Both the position numbers and the translations under genes were made by a program. This document shows positions 1 through 8,766 of a stretch of 35,941 nucleotides of DNA, one piece after another; the first letter of the stretch is position 1, and the number at the start of each line of letters is the position of its first letter. The notes under the pieces are model-generated. The model was not told where the DNA came from. It saw only the letters and a program-made list of their open reading frames with translations, and did no database searches. Source of the DNA: Actinomycetes bacterium (GTDB lineage Bacteria > Actinomycetota > Actinomycetes > JAJZTN01); assembly GCA_021848885.1 (NCBI GenBank), contig JAJZTN010000006.1, forward strand, positions 1 through 35,941, written 5' to 3'.

Positions 1-1
1 C

Positions 2-589
2 TTCTCTCGGATGTCGGCCAGCGAGGGTGTCGAGTACGTCGTTGCGCTGAACTCCTCGCTGCGCCCGCAGACGGTGCGCATCCCCACCTACTCCTCCGGC
101 ATGGCGTTCTCCCAGGTCTGGCCGGTCTCGGCGACCGGGACGGTGTCCAGCGGCGCGGACCGAAGCATCACGGTCACTGTGCCCGCGCTGTCCTCGATGG
201 TGTGGCGTGCCCAGGCCCCGCTTGCCGCCCCGGGGCTGGCCCCCAGCGTGCGCCTGGTGGCCCCGGGCGCGGCCTCGGTCGGGGGCGGCATGCTCGACCT
301 GACAGCGCAGGTGTCCAGCACCGGCTTCGCCCAGGTGACCTTCGCCTGGCGACCGGCCGGCCGGGCCGATGCGGGCGGCTGGACAGTGCTGGGCACCGAC
401 GACAACCCGCCGTACCGGGTCAGCGTGGATCTCAGTGCGACCGGCCAACTGGCAGGTACGACGATGCAGGTCCGCGCCGTGGTCAAGCTCGGCACGGGCC
501 CCAGTGCGGGCCCCAGTGCTGGCCCCAGTGTGGGACGGGCCCCGGACTCGGCGGTTGCCAGTGCTGATGCCAGCGTGCTGCTGCGCTGA
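2..589 (+). CDS. C-terminal part of a secreted glycoside hydrolase / alpha-amylase-like protein (5' truncated by window)
   Basis: Open frame runs in from the window edge ([19 protein letters not shown]...). Beta-rich C-terminal domain like those of GH13 amylases, then an Ig-like segment. No catalytic domain is visible. Confidence 0.5.
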   Translation, partial: FSRMSASEGVEYVVALNSSLRPQTVRIPTYSSGMAFSQVWPVSATGTVSSGADRSITVTVPALSSMVWRAQAPLAAPGLAPSVRLVAPGAASVGGGMLDLTAQVSSTGFAQVTFAWRPAGRADAGGWTVLGTDDNPPYRVSVDLSATGQLAGTTMQVRAVVKLGTGPSAGPSAGPSVGRAPDSAVASADASVLLR

Positions 590-609
590 ACCTGTGCCGC
601 TGCTTGCTT

Positions 610-639
610 TTGACCCCCGCAGCGCCCGGCCGGTATCCT
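610..639 (+). promoter_or_regulatory. Putative sigma-A-type promoter for rplM-rpsI
   Basis: TTGACC (610-615), 18-nt spacer, TATCCT (634-639); about 108 nt upstream of the rplM start. Confidence 0.6.
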
Positions 640-747
640 ACGAGGTCGTTGCGCGTGCCGACGCGTCCGTGTGCGCTCCGGCATGCCACCGCGCGCCGCC
701 CTTGCGGTGCGGGGAACGACTCGCTACCGACAACGAAGGCTACGACC

Positions 748-1191
748 GTGCGCACGTACAGCCCCAAGCCCGGCGACGTCCAGCGCCAGTGGCTCGTCAT
801 CGACGCCGCCGACGTCGTCCTCGGCCGCCTGGCTTCGCAGGCCGCGATCCTTCTGCGGGGCAAGCACAAGCCCACCTTCGCCCCGCACGTGGACGGTGGT
901 GACTTCGTCATCGTGGTCAACGCGGCCAAGGTGGCCCTCACCGGCGCCAAGCGTGAGCAGAAGATGGCCTACCGGCACTCCGGCTACCCCGGTGGCCTGC
1001 GGGCGGTCAGCTACGCCGAGCTGCTCGAGCGCAACCCGGAGAAGGCGGTGGAGAAGGCCGTCAAGGGCATGCTTCCGCACAACACCCTGGGCCGCGCGAT
1101 GCTGAGGAAGCTCAAGGTCTACCCCGGCCCTGAGCACCCGCACCAGGCGCAGCAGCCAGTGCCGTTCGAGATCACCCAGGTCGCTCAGTAG
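748..1191 (+). CDS. rplM: 50S ribosomal protein L13
   Basis: GTG start; [59 protein letters not shown] is typical L13; followed by rpsI. Confidence 0.97.
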   Translation: MRTYSPKPGDVQRQWLVIDAADVVLGRLASQAAILLRGKHKPTFAPHVDGGDFVIVVNAAKVALTGAKREQKMAYRHSGYPGGLRAVSYAELLERNPEKAVEKAVKGMLPHNTLGRAMLRKLKVYPGPEHPHQAQQPVPFEITQVAQ

Positions 1192-1235
1192 TGCCGGCCT
1201 CCGAGTCTGCCCGAGCTGAGAACACGAGGAGAACC

Positions 1236-1694
1236 GTGGCCGAGACCACTGTCGAGACCCCGCTGGAGACCGTCGCCGAGACGCCAGCACGCCGCAGCAT
1301 GAGCAACCTCCCCGGTGCGGCCACCGGCCGTCGCAAGGAGGCCATCGCGCGGGTGCGGATCGTGCCCGGCGCCGGCAGCTGGAGCATCAACGGCCGCAGC
1401 CTGAGCGAGTACTTCCCGAACAAGGTGCACCAGCAGCTGGTCGCCGAGCCGTTCGCCACCCTCGACCTGACCGACCGCTACGACGTCATCGCCCGGGTCA
1501 CGGGCGGTGGGGTGTCCGGGCAGGCCGGTGCGCTGCGGCTGGGCATCGCCCGTGCGCTCAACGAGATCGACACCGAGGGCAACCGTCCCGCGCTGAAGCG
1601 GGCCGGGTTCCTCACCCGCGACGCCAGGGTCAAGGAGCGCAAGAAGTACGGCCTGAAGAAGGCCCGCAAGGCCCCGCAGTACAGCAAGCGCTGA
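1236..1694 (+). CDS. rpsI: 30S ribosomal protein S9
   Basis: GTG start with SD-like acgaggaga; [15 protein letters not shown]...[26 protein letters not shown]-terminus typical of S9. Confidence 0.97.
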   Translation: MAETTVETPLETVAETPARRSMSNLPGAATGRRKEAIARVRIVPGAGSWSINGRSLSEYFPNKVHQQLVAEPFATLDLTDRYDVIARVTGGGVSGQAGALRLGIARALNEIDTEGNRPALKRAGFLTRDARVKERKKYGLKKARKAPQYSKR

Positions 1695-1714
1695 CCGGCC
1701 GACCGGGAGCCAGG

Positions 1715-3061
1715 GTGGGACGGCTGTTCGGCACCGACGGGGTCCGCGGGCTGGCCAACGTCGACCTCACCGCCGAGACGGCGCTGGACCTCGCGGTCGC
1801 CGCCGCGCACGTGCTCGCCGATGCCGGTGTCTTCGCCGGGCACCGCCCGGTGGCCGTGCTCGGGCGGGACCCGCGGGCCTCAGGGGAGTTCCTCGCCGCA
1901 GCGGTGGCCGCGGGTCTGGCCAGCGCCGGTGTCGACGTGCTCGACGCCGGGGTGGTGCCCACCCCGGCGATCGCCTACCTGACCGCCGAGCTGGGCGCCG
2001 ATCTCGGCGTGGTGGTGTCGGCGTCGCACAACCCCATGCCGGACAACGGGATCAAGTTCTTCGCACGGGGCGGCCTCAAACTCGACGACGAGCTCGAGGA
2101 CGCCATCGAGGCTCGCATCGGTGAGGCCTGGCGGCGCCCGGTCGGGGCCGACGTCGGTCGGGTCCGGGCCTTCCCCGATGGCGCCGAGCGCTACGTCGAG
2201 CACTTGGTGGGCACGCTCCCCGGTCGCCTGGACGGGCTGTCCGTCGTGGTGGACTGCGCCAACGGGGCGGCCTCCTGGGTGTCCCCGGTCGCGCTCAGCC
2301 GCGCGGGGGCCGCGGTCGTGGCGATCGGTGCGGACCCCGACGGGCTCAACATCAACGACGGCTTCGGCTCCACCGACCTGACCCGGCTGCGCGAGGCGGT
2401 GCTGGCGCACGGCGCCGATGTGGGAATCGCCCACGACGGTGACGCCGACCGCTGCCTGGCCGTGGATGCCTCCGGTGAGATGGTCGACGGCGACCAGATC
2501 ATGGCGATCCTGGCCCTGGCCATGCGGGAACGCGGCGCGCTCAAGGCAGACACCGTCGTGGCCACCGTGATGAGCAACCTGGGTTTCCGGCTGGCTCTGG
2601 CGGCCGAGGGGCTGAGCATCGTGGAGACCGGCGTGGGTGACCGCTACGTTCTCGAGGCGATGCGCGCCGGTGGATTCTCCCTCGGCGGCGAGCAGTCCGG
2701 GCACGTGATCATGCTGGAGCACGCCAGCACCGGTGACGGGGTGCTCACCGCCTTGCACCTGCTCGCGAGGGTGGCCCAGACCGAGCGCCCGCTGGCCGAG
2801 CTCGCCGCAGTGATGACCCGCCTCCCGCAGGTCCTGGTCAACGTGCGCGGGGTGGACAAGGGCCGGGTGGGCCAGAGCGAGGTGCTCACCGAGGCGTTGA
2901 GTCAGGCCCGGGACCGGCTTGGCCCCACCGGTCGGGTGTTGCTGCGGCCTAGCGGCACCGAACCCCTGGTGCGCGTGATGGTCGAGGCCGCCGATGAGGC
3001 CCTGGCCACCGAGGTGGCCGAGCAGCTGGCTTCGGTGGTCCGCGCCGAGCTCGCGCTCTGA
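1715..3061 (+). CDS. glmM: Phosphoglucosamine mutase
   Basis: [15 protein letters not shown]...[22 protein letters not shown] active-site serine loop; [12 protein letters not shown]; downstream of rpsI as in many actinobacteria. Confidence 0.97.
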   Translation: MGRLFGTDGVRGLANVDLTAETALDLAVAAAHVLADAGVFAGHRPVAVLGRDPRASGEFLAAAVAAGLASAGVDVLDAGVVPTPAIAYLTAELGADLGVVVSASHNPMPDNGIKFFARGGLKLDDELEDAIEARIGEAWRRPVGADVGRVRAFPDGAERYVEHLVGTLPGRLDGLSVVVDCANGAASWVSPVALSRAGAAVVAIGADPDGLNINDGFGSTDLTRLREAVLAHGADVGIAHDGDADRCLAVDASGEMVDGDQIMAILALAMRERGALKADTVVATVMSNLGFRLALAAEGLSIVETGVGDRYVLEAMRAGGFSLGGEQSGHVIMLEHASTGDGVLTALHLLARVAQTERPLAELAAVMTRLPQVLVNVRGVDKGRVGQSEVLTEALSQARDRLGPTGRVLLRPSGTEPLVRVMVEAADEALATEVAEQLASVVRAELAL

Positions 3062-3394
3062 CCAGGGTCGGCAGAGTCTGCCCGGCCCGCCGCATGCCCG
3101 GCCCGCCGGCCTGACTGCCCGGTCCGCCCAACCGCCTGGTTGTCGGCATAGGGCTGATCCCGGACCATGCCGCGGGATGTCACGCTCCCTCGACGTCCGA
3201 GCGCTGACCTATCACGCCCCGAAAAGATCTGCTGGCAGACCATTGACACACGCCTCGCCTGGACTGAGGATGGCGCCCGACGCGGCCGGACCCGGGCTTC
3301 GACCCGGAGTGCGGCCGGCGTGGTGCTGCCGGCGACCGTCCGGCTGCCTGTCCTTCCCGCGCTGGCGCCGCGGGCCGTCCGCCGGGGAGGCACC

Positions 3395-4147
3395 GTGCCA
3401 GGTGAGCGGCCCCAGGCCCTCCTGGACGCTGCCGTGCTCCGCCCGGTGCGGACCGGCAACCCCTTCGAGTCGACGGTGGCGCGCCTGGGCAGTGCGGTGC
3501 GGTTGGGGATCTTCTCCGACGGCGAGCGGTTACCGGCGGAGCGGGAGCTGGCCGAGCGGCTCGGGGTGAGCCGCCAGACCGTGCGCGAGGCGATCGCCGC
3601 GCTGCGCGCGGCCGGCCTCGTGCGGACCCAGCGGGGTCGCGCGGGCGGCTCGGTGGTGACCTACGGCGGGCCGGCAGCCGCGGGGTCCTCAGCCGTCGAG
3701 CAGTCCCACGGTGGGCCGCCTCTTCCGGACCCGGCAGGGCTGGCCGACGTGCTCGACTTCCGTCGCGTGGTCGAGCCCGGTGCCGCGCGCCTGGCCGCCG
3801 GCCAGGCGCTGACGGCCGAGCAGCGCGGCTGGCTGGTCGAGTCATTGCAGGCGGTCACCGCCGCACCGGACCCGGCCGCGCATCGGCTGGCCGACTCCCG
3901 GCTGCACCTGGCCGTGGCAGCGCTGGGCGGGTCGGCGCGGCTGCTCGACGCGGTCACCGGGGTGCAGGCCAGCCTCACCGAGCTGCTGGCCGCGATCCCG
4001 GTGCTGGCGATCAACATCGGCCACTCCAACCGGCAGCACGCCGCCGTCGTGCAGGCGGTGCTCGCCGGGCGGGCCGATGCGGCACGGGCGGTCATGGAGG
4101 AGCACTGCGACGACACCGCCGCGCTGCTGCGCGGACTTATCGGATGA
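3395..4147 (+). CDS. GntR/FadR-family transcriptional regulator
   Basis: ORF 3167..4147; likely GTG start at 3395 after gccggggagg. wHTH LPAERELAERLGVSRQTVREAIAALRAAGLVRTQRGRAGGSVV plus FCD-like C-terminal domain. Stop overlaps the next start. Confidence 0.88.
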   Translation: MPGERPQALLDAAVLRPVRTGNPFESTVARLGSAVRLGIFSDGERLPAERELAERLGVSRQTVREAIAALRAAGLVRTQRGRAGGSVVTYGGPAAAGSSAVEQSHGGPPLPDPAGLADVLDFRRVVEPGAARLAAGQALTAEQRGWLVESLQAVTAAPDPAAHRLADSRLHLAVAALGGSARLLDAVTGVQASLTELLAAIPVLAINIGHSNRQHAAVVQAVLAGRADAARAVMEEHCDDTAALLRGLIG

Positions 4148-5580
4148 GAGGGGATGGGGCGATGAGCGGACCAGGGTGGATGTCCACGCAGGAGCTGCGT
4201 GAGGCGGTGGCCGCCGGTGAGATCGACACCGTGCTGGTGGTCTTCACCGACATGCAGGGCCGGCTGCAGGGCAAGCGGGTGCACTCGGCGTTCTTCGTCG
4301 ACGAGGTCCTCGAGGGCGTCACGGAGGGCTGCAACTACCTGCTCGCCGTCGACGTGGAGATGAACACCGTCGACGGCTACGCGATGAGCTCGTGGGCGCG
4401 CGGCTACGGCGACTTCGTCTTCCGCCCGGACCTTGCCACGCTGCGTCGGGCCGCCTGGCTGCCGGCCACCGCCATGGTGCAGTGCGACCTGGAGTGGATG
4501 GACGGCTCGCCCGTGCTGGCCTCGCCGCGGCAGATCCTGGCCGCCCAGGTCGGCCGGGCCGCGGGGCTGGGCTTCCAGGTGCTTGCCGGCACCGAGCTGG
4601 AGTTCATGGTCTTCGCCGACAGCTACGAGTCTGCCTGGGACGCCGGCTACCGGGGTCTGGAGCCGGCCAACCGCTACAACGTGGACTACTCCATCCTGGG
4701 CACCGGTCGGGTCGAGCCCCTGCTGCGGGCCATCCGCAACGCGATGTACGGCTCGGGGCTCGTCGTGGAGAGCGCCAAGGGTGAGTGCAACCTGGGCCAG
4801 CACGAGATCGCGTTCAAGTACGCCGATGCCCTGCGCACCGCCGACAACCACGTGGTCTACAAGACTGCGGCCAAGGAGCTGGCCGCCTCCGCCGGTCAGT
4901 CGATCACCTTCATGGCCAAGTTCAACGAGCGGGAGGGGTCCTCCTGCCACGTGCACATGAGTCTGCGCGGTCTGGACGGACGGATCGTCTTCGACTCCGC
5001 GGGCACCTCGGCCGACCACGACCGCTCCGACCACGACCGGCCCGGGCACGCCTCCACCGGGGCGGCGGCACCCACCCCAGTGTTCGAGCATTTCGTCGCC
5101 GGGGTGCTGGCCACGATGCGTGAGTTCACCCTGCTCTACGCGCCGAACATCAACTCCTACAAGCGATTCCAGCCCGGCACGTTCGCCCCGACGGTGGTGG
5201 CCTGGGGGCGGGACAACCGCACCTGCGCCGTGCGGGTGGTCGGGCACGGGCCGGGTCTGCGGCTGGAGAACCGGCTGCCCGGCGCCGATGTCAACCCCTA
5301 CCTCACCCTGGCCGCCATGATCGCCGGAGGTCTGCACGGCATCGAGGCCGAGCTGCCCCTTGAGCCCGAGTTCGTCGGCAACGCCTACACCTCGGACAAG
5401 CCCAGGGTGCCGAGCACGCTGCGCGAGGCCGCCGAGCTTTTCGAGCACTCCCAGCTGGCCCGCTCGGCCTTCGGTGAGGAGATGGTCGAGCACTACCTGA
5501 ACAACGCCCGGGTCGAGCTGGCCGCCTTCGAGGCGGCCGTCACCGACTGGGAGCGGGTCCGCGGATTCGAGAGGCTGTGA
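4144..5580 (+). CDS. Glutamine synthetase-like gamma-glutamyl-amine ligase (PuuA / GlnA3-GlnA4 type)
   Basis: GS fold motifs ([53 protein letters not shown]); neighbours are an ALDH, an SDR and a PuuD-like amidase. ATGA overlap with the GntR gene. Confidence 0.88.
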   Translation: MRGDGAMSGPGWMSTQELREAVAAGEIDTVLVVFTDMQGRLQGKRVHSAFFVDEVLEGVTEGCNYLLAVDVEMNTVDGYAMSSWARGYGDFVFRPDLATLRRAAWLPATAMVQCDLEWMDGSPVLASPRQILAAQVGRAAGLGFQVLAGTELEFMVFADSYESAWDAGYRGLEPANRYNVDYSILGTGRVEPLLRAIRNAMYGSGLVVESAKGECNLGQHEIAFKYADALRTADNHVVYKTAAKELAASAGQSITFMAKFNEREGSSCHVHMSLRGLDGRIVFDSAGTSADHDRSDHDRPGHASTGAAAPTPVFEHFVAGVLATMREFTLLYAPNINSYKRFQPGTFAPTVVAWGRDNRTCAVRVVGHGPGLRLENRLPGADVNPYLTLAAMIAGGLHGIEAELPLEPEFVGNAYTSDKPRVPSTLREAAELFEHSQLARSAFGEEMVEHYLNNARVELAAFEAAVTDWERVRGFERL

Positions 5581-5584
5581 GCCG

Positions 5585-6952
5585 ATGAGCACGCTGCACG
5601 ACCTGGTCAACCCGGCCACCGGCCAGCGGCTGCGCACGGTGGCGTCGGCCTCGGCCGAGCAGACCGATGAGGCGATCGCTCGAGCCCGCCAGTCCTTCCT
5701 CGAGTGGCGCGAGGTCAGCCCGGCCGACCGGGCTCGGCTGCTGCGCCGCTTCGCCGAGGCGGTCGACGCCCACGTCGAGGAGCTGGCGGGGCTGGAGGTC
5801 GCCAACTCCGGGCACACCATCGGCAACGCCCGATGGGAGGCCGGCAACGTCCGTGACGTGCTGGCCTACTACTCGGCCACCCCGGAGCGGCTGTTCGGCA
5901 GGCAGATCCCGGTGCCCGGTGGCGTCGACGTGACGTTCAAGGAGCCTCTCGGTGTGATCGGGGTGATCGTGCCCTGGAACTTCCCGATGCCGATCGCCGG
6001 GTGGGGGTTCGCCCCGGCACTTGCTGCCGGGAACACCGTGGTGCTCAAACCGGCTGAGCTGACCCCGCTGACCGCGATGCGGCTGGGCGAGCTGGCACTG
6101 GAGGCAGGCCTTCCCGAGGGCGTGCTCACCGTCGTGCCCGGTAAGGGTTCGGTGGTGGGGCAGCGTTTCGTGGACAACCCGCAGGTCCGCAAGATCTGCT
6201 TCACCGGCTCCACCGAGGTCGGCAAGCAGATCATGGTGGGCGCCGCCGAGCAGGTGAAACGGATCACCCTCGAGCTGGGCGGCAAGAGCGCGAACATCAT
6301 CTTCGACGACGCCGACTTGCAGCGGGCCGCGGCGAGTGCGCCGTACGGCGTCTTCGACAACGCCGGTCAGGACTGCTGCGCCCGCTCTCGCATCCTGGTG
6401 CAGCGGGGCGTCTTCGACAGGTTCATGGAGCTCTTCGAGCCGGCCGTCAAGGCGGTGCGGGTGCTCGACCCGGCCGAGGAGTCCGCCGAGATGGGCCCGC
6501 TGATCTCCGCGGCGCACCGAGAGCGGGTGTCGGGCTACCTCGACGACACCGTCGAGGTGGCCTTCCGCGGCTCGGCCCCCCAGGGCGAGGGCTTCTGGAT
6601 GCCGCCGACTGTCGTGCTGCCCCGGGACGAGCGTGACCGGGTATGGCGCGAGGAGATCTTCGGGCCTGTGGTGGCGGTGCTTCCCTTCGAGGACGAGGCC
6701 GACGCGGTGGCCAAGGCCAACGACTCCGACTACGGCCTGTCCGGCTCGATCTGGACCCGCGACGTCGGGCGCGCCCTGCGGGTGGCCCGGGCGGTGGAGT
6801 CGGGCAACCTCTCGGTCAACAGCCACTCCTCGGTGCGCTACTGGACACCCTTCGGGGGCTATAAGCAGTCCGGCCTGGGCCGGGAGCTGGGCCCGGACGC
6901 CCCCGATGCGTTCACCGAGACCAAGAACGTCTTCATCGCCACCGATACCTGA
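5585..6952 (+). CDS. Aldehyde dehydrogenase family protein (PuuC-like role)
   Basis: [52 protein letters not shown] catalytic Cys, [13 protein letters not shown]. Confidence 0.93.
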   Translation: MSTLHDLVNPATGQRLRTVASASAEQTDEAIARARQSFLEWREVSPADRARLLRRFAEAVDAHVEELAGLEVANSGHTIGNARWEAGNVRDVLAYYSATPERLFGRQIPVPGGVDVTFKEPLGVIGVIVPWNFPMPIAGWGFAPALAAGNTVVLKPAELTPLTAMRLGELALEAGLPEGVLTVVPGKGSVVGQRFVDNPQVRKICFTGSTEVGKQIMVGAAEQVKRITLELGGKSANIIFDDADLQRAAASAPYGVFDNAGQDCCARSRILVQRGVFDRFMELFEPAVKAVRVLDPAEESAEMGPLISAAHRERVSGYLDDTVEVAFRGSAPQGEGFWMPPTVVLPRDERDRVWREEIFGPVVAVLPFEDEADAVAKANDSDYGLSGSIWTRDVGRALRVARAVESGNLSVNSHSSVRYWTPFGGYKQSGLGRELGPDAPDAFTETKNVFIATDT

Positions 6953-6961
6953 GCACCCCCC

Positions 6962-7113
6962 AACACAGTCGCGATCAAGCAACCCTGGCTCGCCCCCCCA
7001 ACACAGTCGCGATCAAGCAATCCTGGCTCACCCGCCCAACACGGTCGCGATCAAGCAATCCTGGCTCACCCGCCCAACACGGTCGCGATCAAGCAATCCT
7101 GGCTCACCCCACA
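6962..7113 (+). repeat. Four tandem 38-bp direct repeats (aacacRgtcgcgatcaagcaaYcctggctcRcccSccc)
   Basis: Units begin at 6962, 7000, 7038 and 7076, an exact 38-bp period, with few substitutions. They fill most of the gap between the ALDH and SDR genes. Confidence 0.95.
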
Positions 7114-7136
7114 CACCCCCCATGGAGGACCCCGAG

Positions 7137-7904
7137 ATGACAGGCAGGCTCGACGGAAGGGTGGCGGTCATCACCGGCGCCGCCAGCGGGATCGGGCTGG
7201 CCTCAGCCCGGCGTCTGGCCGCTGAGGGTGCGACGGTGGTCGTCGCCGACGTGAACGCCGAGGCCGGTGCCGTGCTCGCCGAGGAGCTCGACGGGCTCTT
7301 CGTGCCGGTCGACGTCACCAGCCCGGAGGACAACGAGCGGCTCTACGACACCACGGTGCGCCGCTACGGCCGGGTCGACGTGGCGTTCCACAACGCTGGG
7401 ATCTCCCCGCCTGATGACGACTCGATCCTCGTCACGGGCCTGGACGCCTGGCGTCGGGTGCAGGAGGTCAACCTGACCTCGGTCTACCTCGGCTGCAAGG
7501 CCGTCATCCCGCACATGCAGCGGCAGGGCAAGGGCTCGATCATCAACACCGCCTCGTTCGTGGCGACGCTGGGCGCGGCGACCTCGCAGATCTCCTACAC
7601 CGCCTCCAAGGGCGGGGTGCTGGCGATGACGCGGGAGCTGGGCGTGCAGTTCGCCCGGGAGGGCATCCGGGTCAATGCGCTCTCGCCCGGTCCGGTGGCC
7701 ACCCCGCTGCTCATGGAGCTCTTCGCCAAGGACCCGGAACGGGCGCAGCGCCGGTTGGTGCACGTGCCCATGGGCCGCTTCGGCCAGCCCGAGGAGATCG
7801 CGGCTGCTGTGGCCTTCCTGGCCAGCGACGACTCCTCGTTCATGACGGCGTCGAACTTCCTCGTCGACGGCGGCATCTCCGGCGCCTACGTCACGCCGCT
7901 GTGA
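7137..7904 (+). CDS. SDR family NAD(P)-dependent oxidoreductase
   Basis: ATG after ggaggac. MTGRLDGRVAVITGAASGIGLASARRL (TGxxxGxG), HNAGIS, YTASKGG (YxxxK), NFLVDGGISGAYVTPL. Confidence 0.92.
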   Translation: MTGRLDGRVAVITGAASGIGLASARRLAAEGATVVVADVNAEAGAVLAEELDGLFVPVDVTSPEDNERLYDTTVRRYGRVDVAFHNAGISPPDDDSILVTGLDAWRRVQEVNLTSVYLGCKAVIPHMQRQGKGSIINTASFVATLGAATSQISYTASKGGVLAMTRELGVQFAREGIRVNALSPGPVATPLLMELFAKDPERAQRRLVHVPMGRFGQPEEIAAAVAFLASDDSSFMTASNFLVDGGISGAYVTPL

Positions 7905-7914
7905 GCCGGGACCG

Positions 7915-8616
7915 ATGGCCCGCCCGCTGATCGGGATCAGCTGCTACGCCGAGCCGGCCAGCTGGGGGGTCTGGCGGGACGTGCCGGCCGCGGTGCTGCC
8001 CTGGGGGTACGTCGACCACGTCGCCAGGGCGGGCGGCTACCCGGTGCTGCTGCCGCCCGTCCCGCCTGAGGCTGACGAGCCGGCCGGGATCATCGCGGGG
8101 CTGGCCGGGCTGATCATCGCGGGTGGCCCAGATGTCGACCCGGTTCGTTACGGGCAGTCACCGCATCCAGCCACCCAGGCACCGCGGCCGGAGCGGGACG
8201 CGACCGAGGCCGAGCTGCTGGCCGCGGCCGTGCAGGCGGACCTGCCGCTGCTGGGCATCTGCCGTGGCATGCAGGTCATGGCGGTCGGGGCGGGCGGGCA
8301 GCTGGTTCAACACCTGCCTGACCTGGTGGGCGGCAGCACCCATGCCCCCGGCGAGGGTCGCTACGGCAGCCACGAGGTTCGCCTGGTCGAGGGCAGCCTC
8401 ATGCACCGGCTGCTGGGCCCGTCGCTGCGCGTGCCGAGCTACCACCACCAGGGCGTGGCGAGCCATCCCGGGTACGTGGCCAGCGGTCACGCGCCGGATG
8501 CCACGGTGGAGGCGATGGAGGCGCCCGAGGCGCGCTTCCGGGTGGGCGTGCAGTGGCATCCCGAAGCCGACACGGACCCGCGGTTGTTCCAGGCGCTGGT
8601 CGCGGCCGCCCGCTGA
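7915..8616 (+). CDS. Gamma-glutamyl-gamma-aminobutyrate hydrolase family (peptidase C26, PuuD-like)
   Basis: LIGISCYAEPASWG, GLIIAGGPDVDPVRYG, LPLLGICRGMQVMAV nucleophile elbow, VQWHPEAD. Confidence 0.92.
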   Translation: MARPLIGISCYAEPASWGVWRDVPAAVLPWGYVDHVARAGGYPVLLPPVPPEADEPAGIIAGLAGLIIAGGPDVDPVRYGQSPHPATQAPRPERDATEAELLAAAVQADLPLLGICRGMQVMAVGAGGQLVQHLPDLVGGSTHAPGEGRYGSHEVRLVEGSLMHRLLGPSLRVPSYHHQGVASHPGYVASGHAPDATVEAMEAPEARFRVGVQWHPEADTDPRLFQALVAAAR

Positions 8617-8686
8617 AGCCGGCCCGGCGGCCACCAACCCGTGGCTTGTCCGGCGCGTGGACCTCCGGTGGGCCACGATGGTCCGG

Positions 8687-8750
8687 CGGTACGACGGTAC
8701 GACGGTACGACGGTACGGCGGTACGACGGTACGGCGGCACGGCGGTCGCG
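8687..8750 (+). repeat. 8-bp tandem repeat array (cggtacga/cggtacgg), about 7-8 units
   Basis: Read directly: cggtacga x3, cggtacgg, cggtacga, cggtacgg, cggcacgg, cggtcgcg (degenerate last unit). Confidence 0.93.
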
Positions 8751-8766
8751 GGTTGGGGAGGCGAGC

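Noticed and set aside
3079-3128. Three tgcccggYccgcc motifs after glmM
   Set aside because: Short, irregularly spaced GC-rich motif copies; could be chance or terminator-like. Not enough to call a repeat element.
3661-5847. 728-aa minus-strand ORF across GntR/GS
   Set aside because: Antisense to a confidently identified GntR/GS/ALDH region. Composition (His/Gly/Val/Gln-rich, no recognisable domain) is typical of spurious antisense ORFs in high-GC DNA.
6962-7113. CRISPR array interpretation of the 38-bp repeats
   Set aside because: Repeats are directly adjacent with no unique spacers and no cas genes nearby. They are tandem repeats, not CRISPR.
6633-7904. 423-aa ORF running from inside the ALDH gene through the 38-bp repeats into the SDR (possible fused protein)
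   Set aside because: The upstream part is out of frame with the ALDH and Arg/Ser/Pro-rich. A good SD and ATG at 7137 explain the SDR alone.
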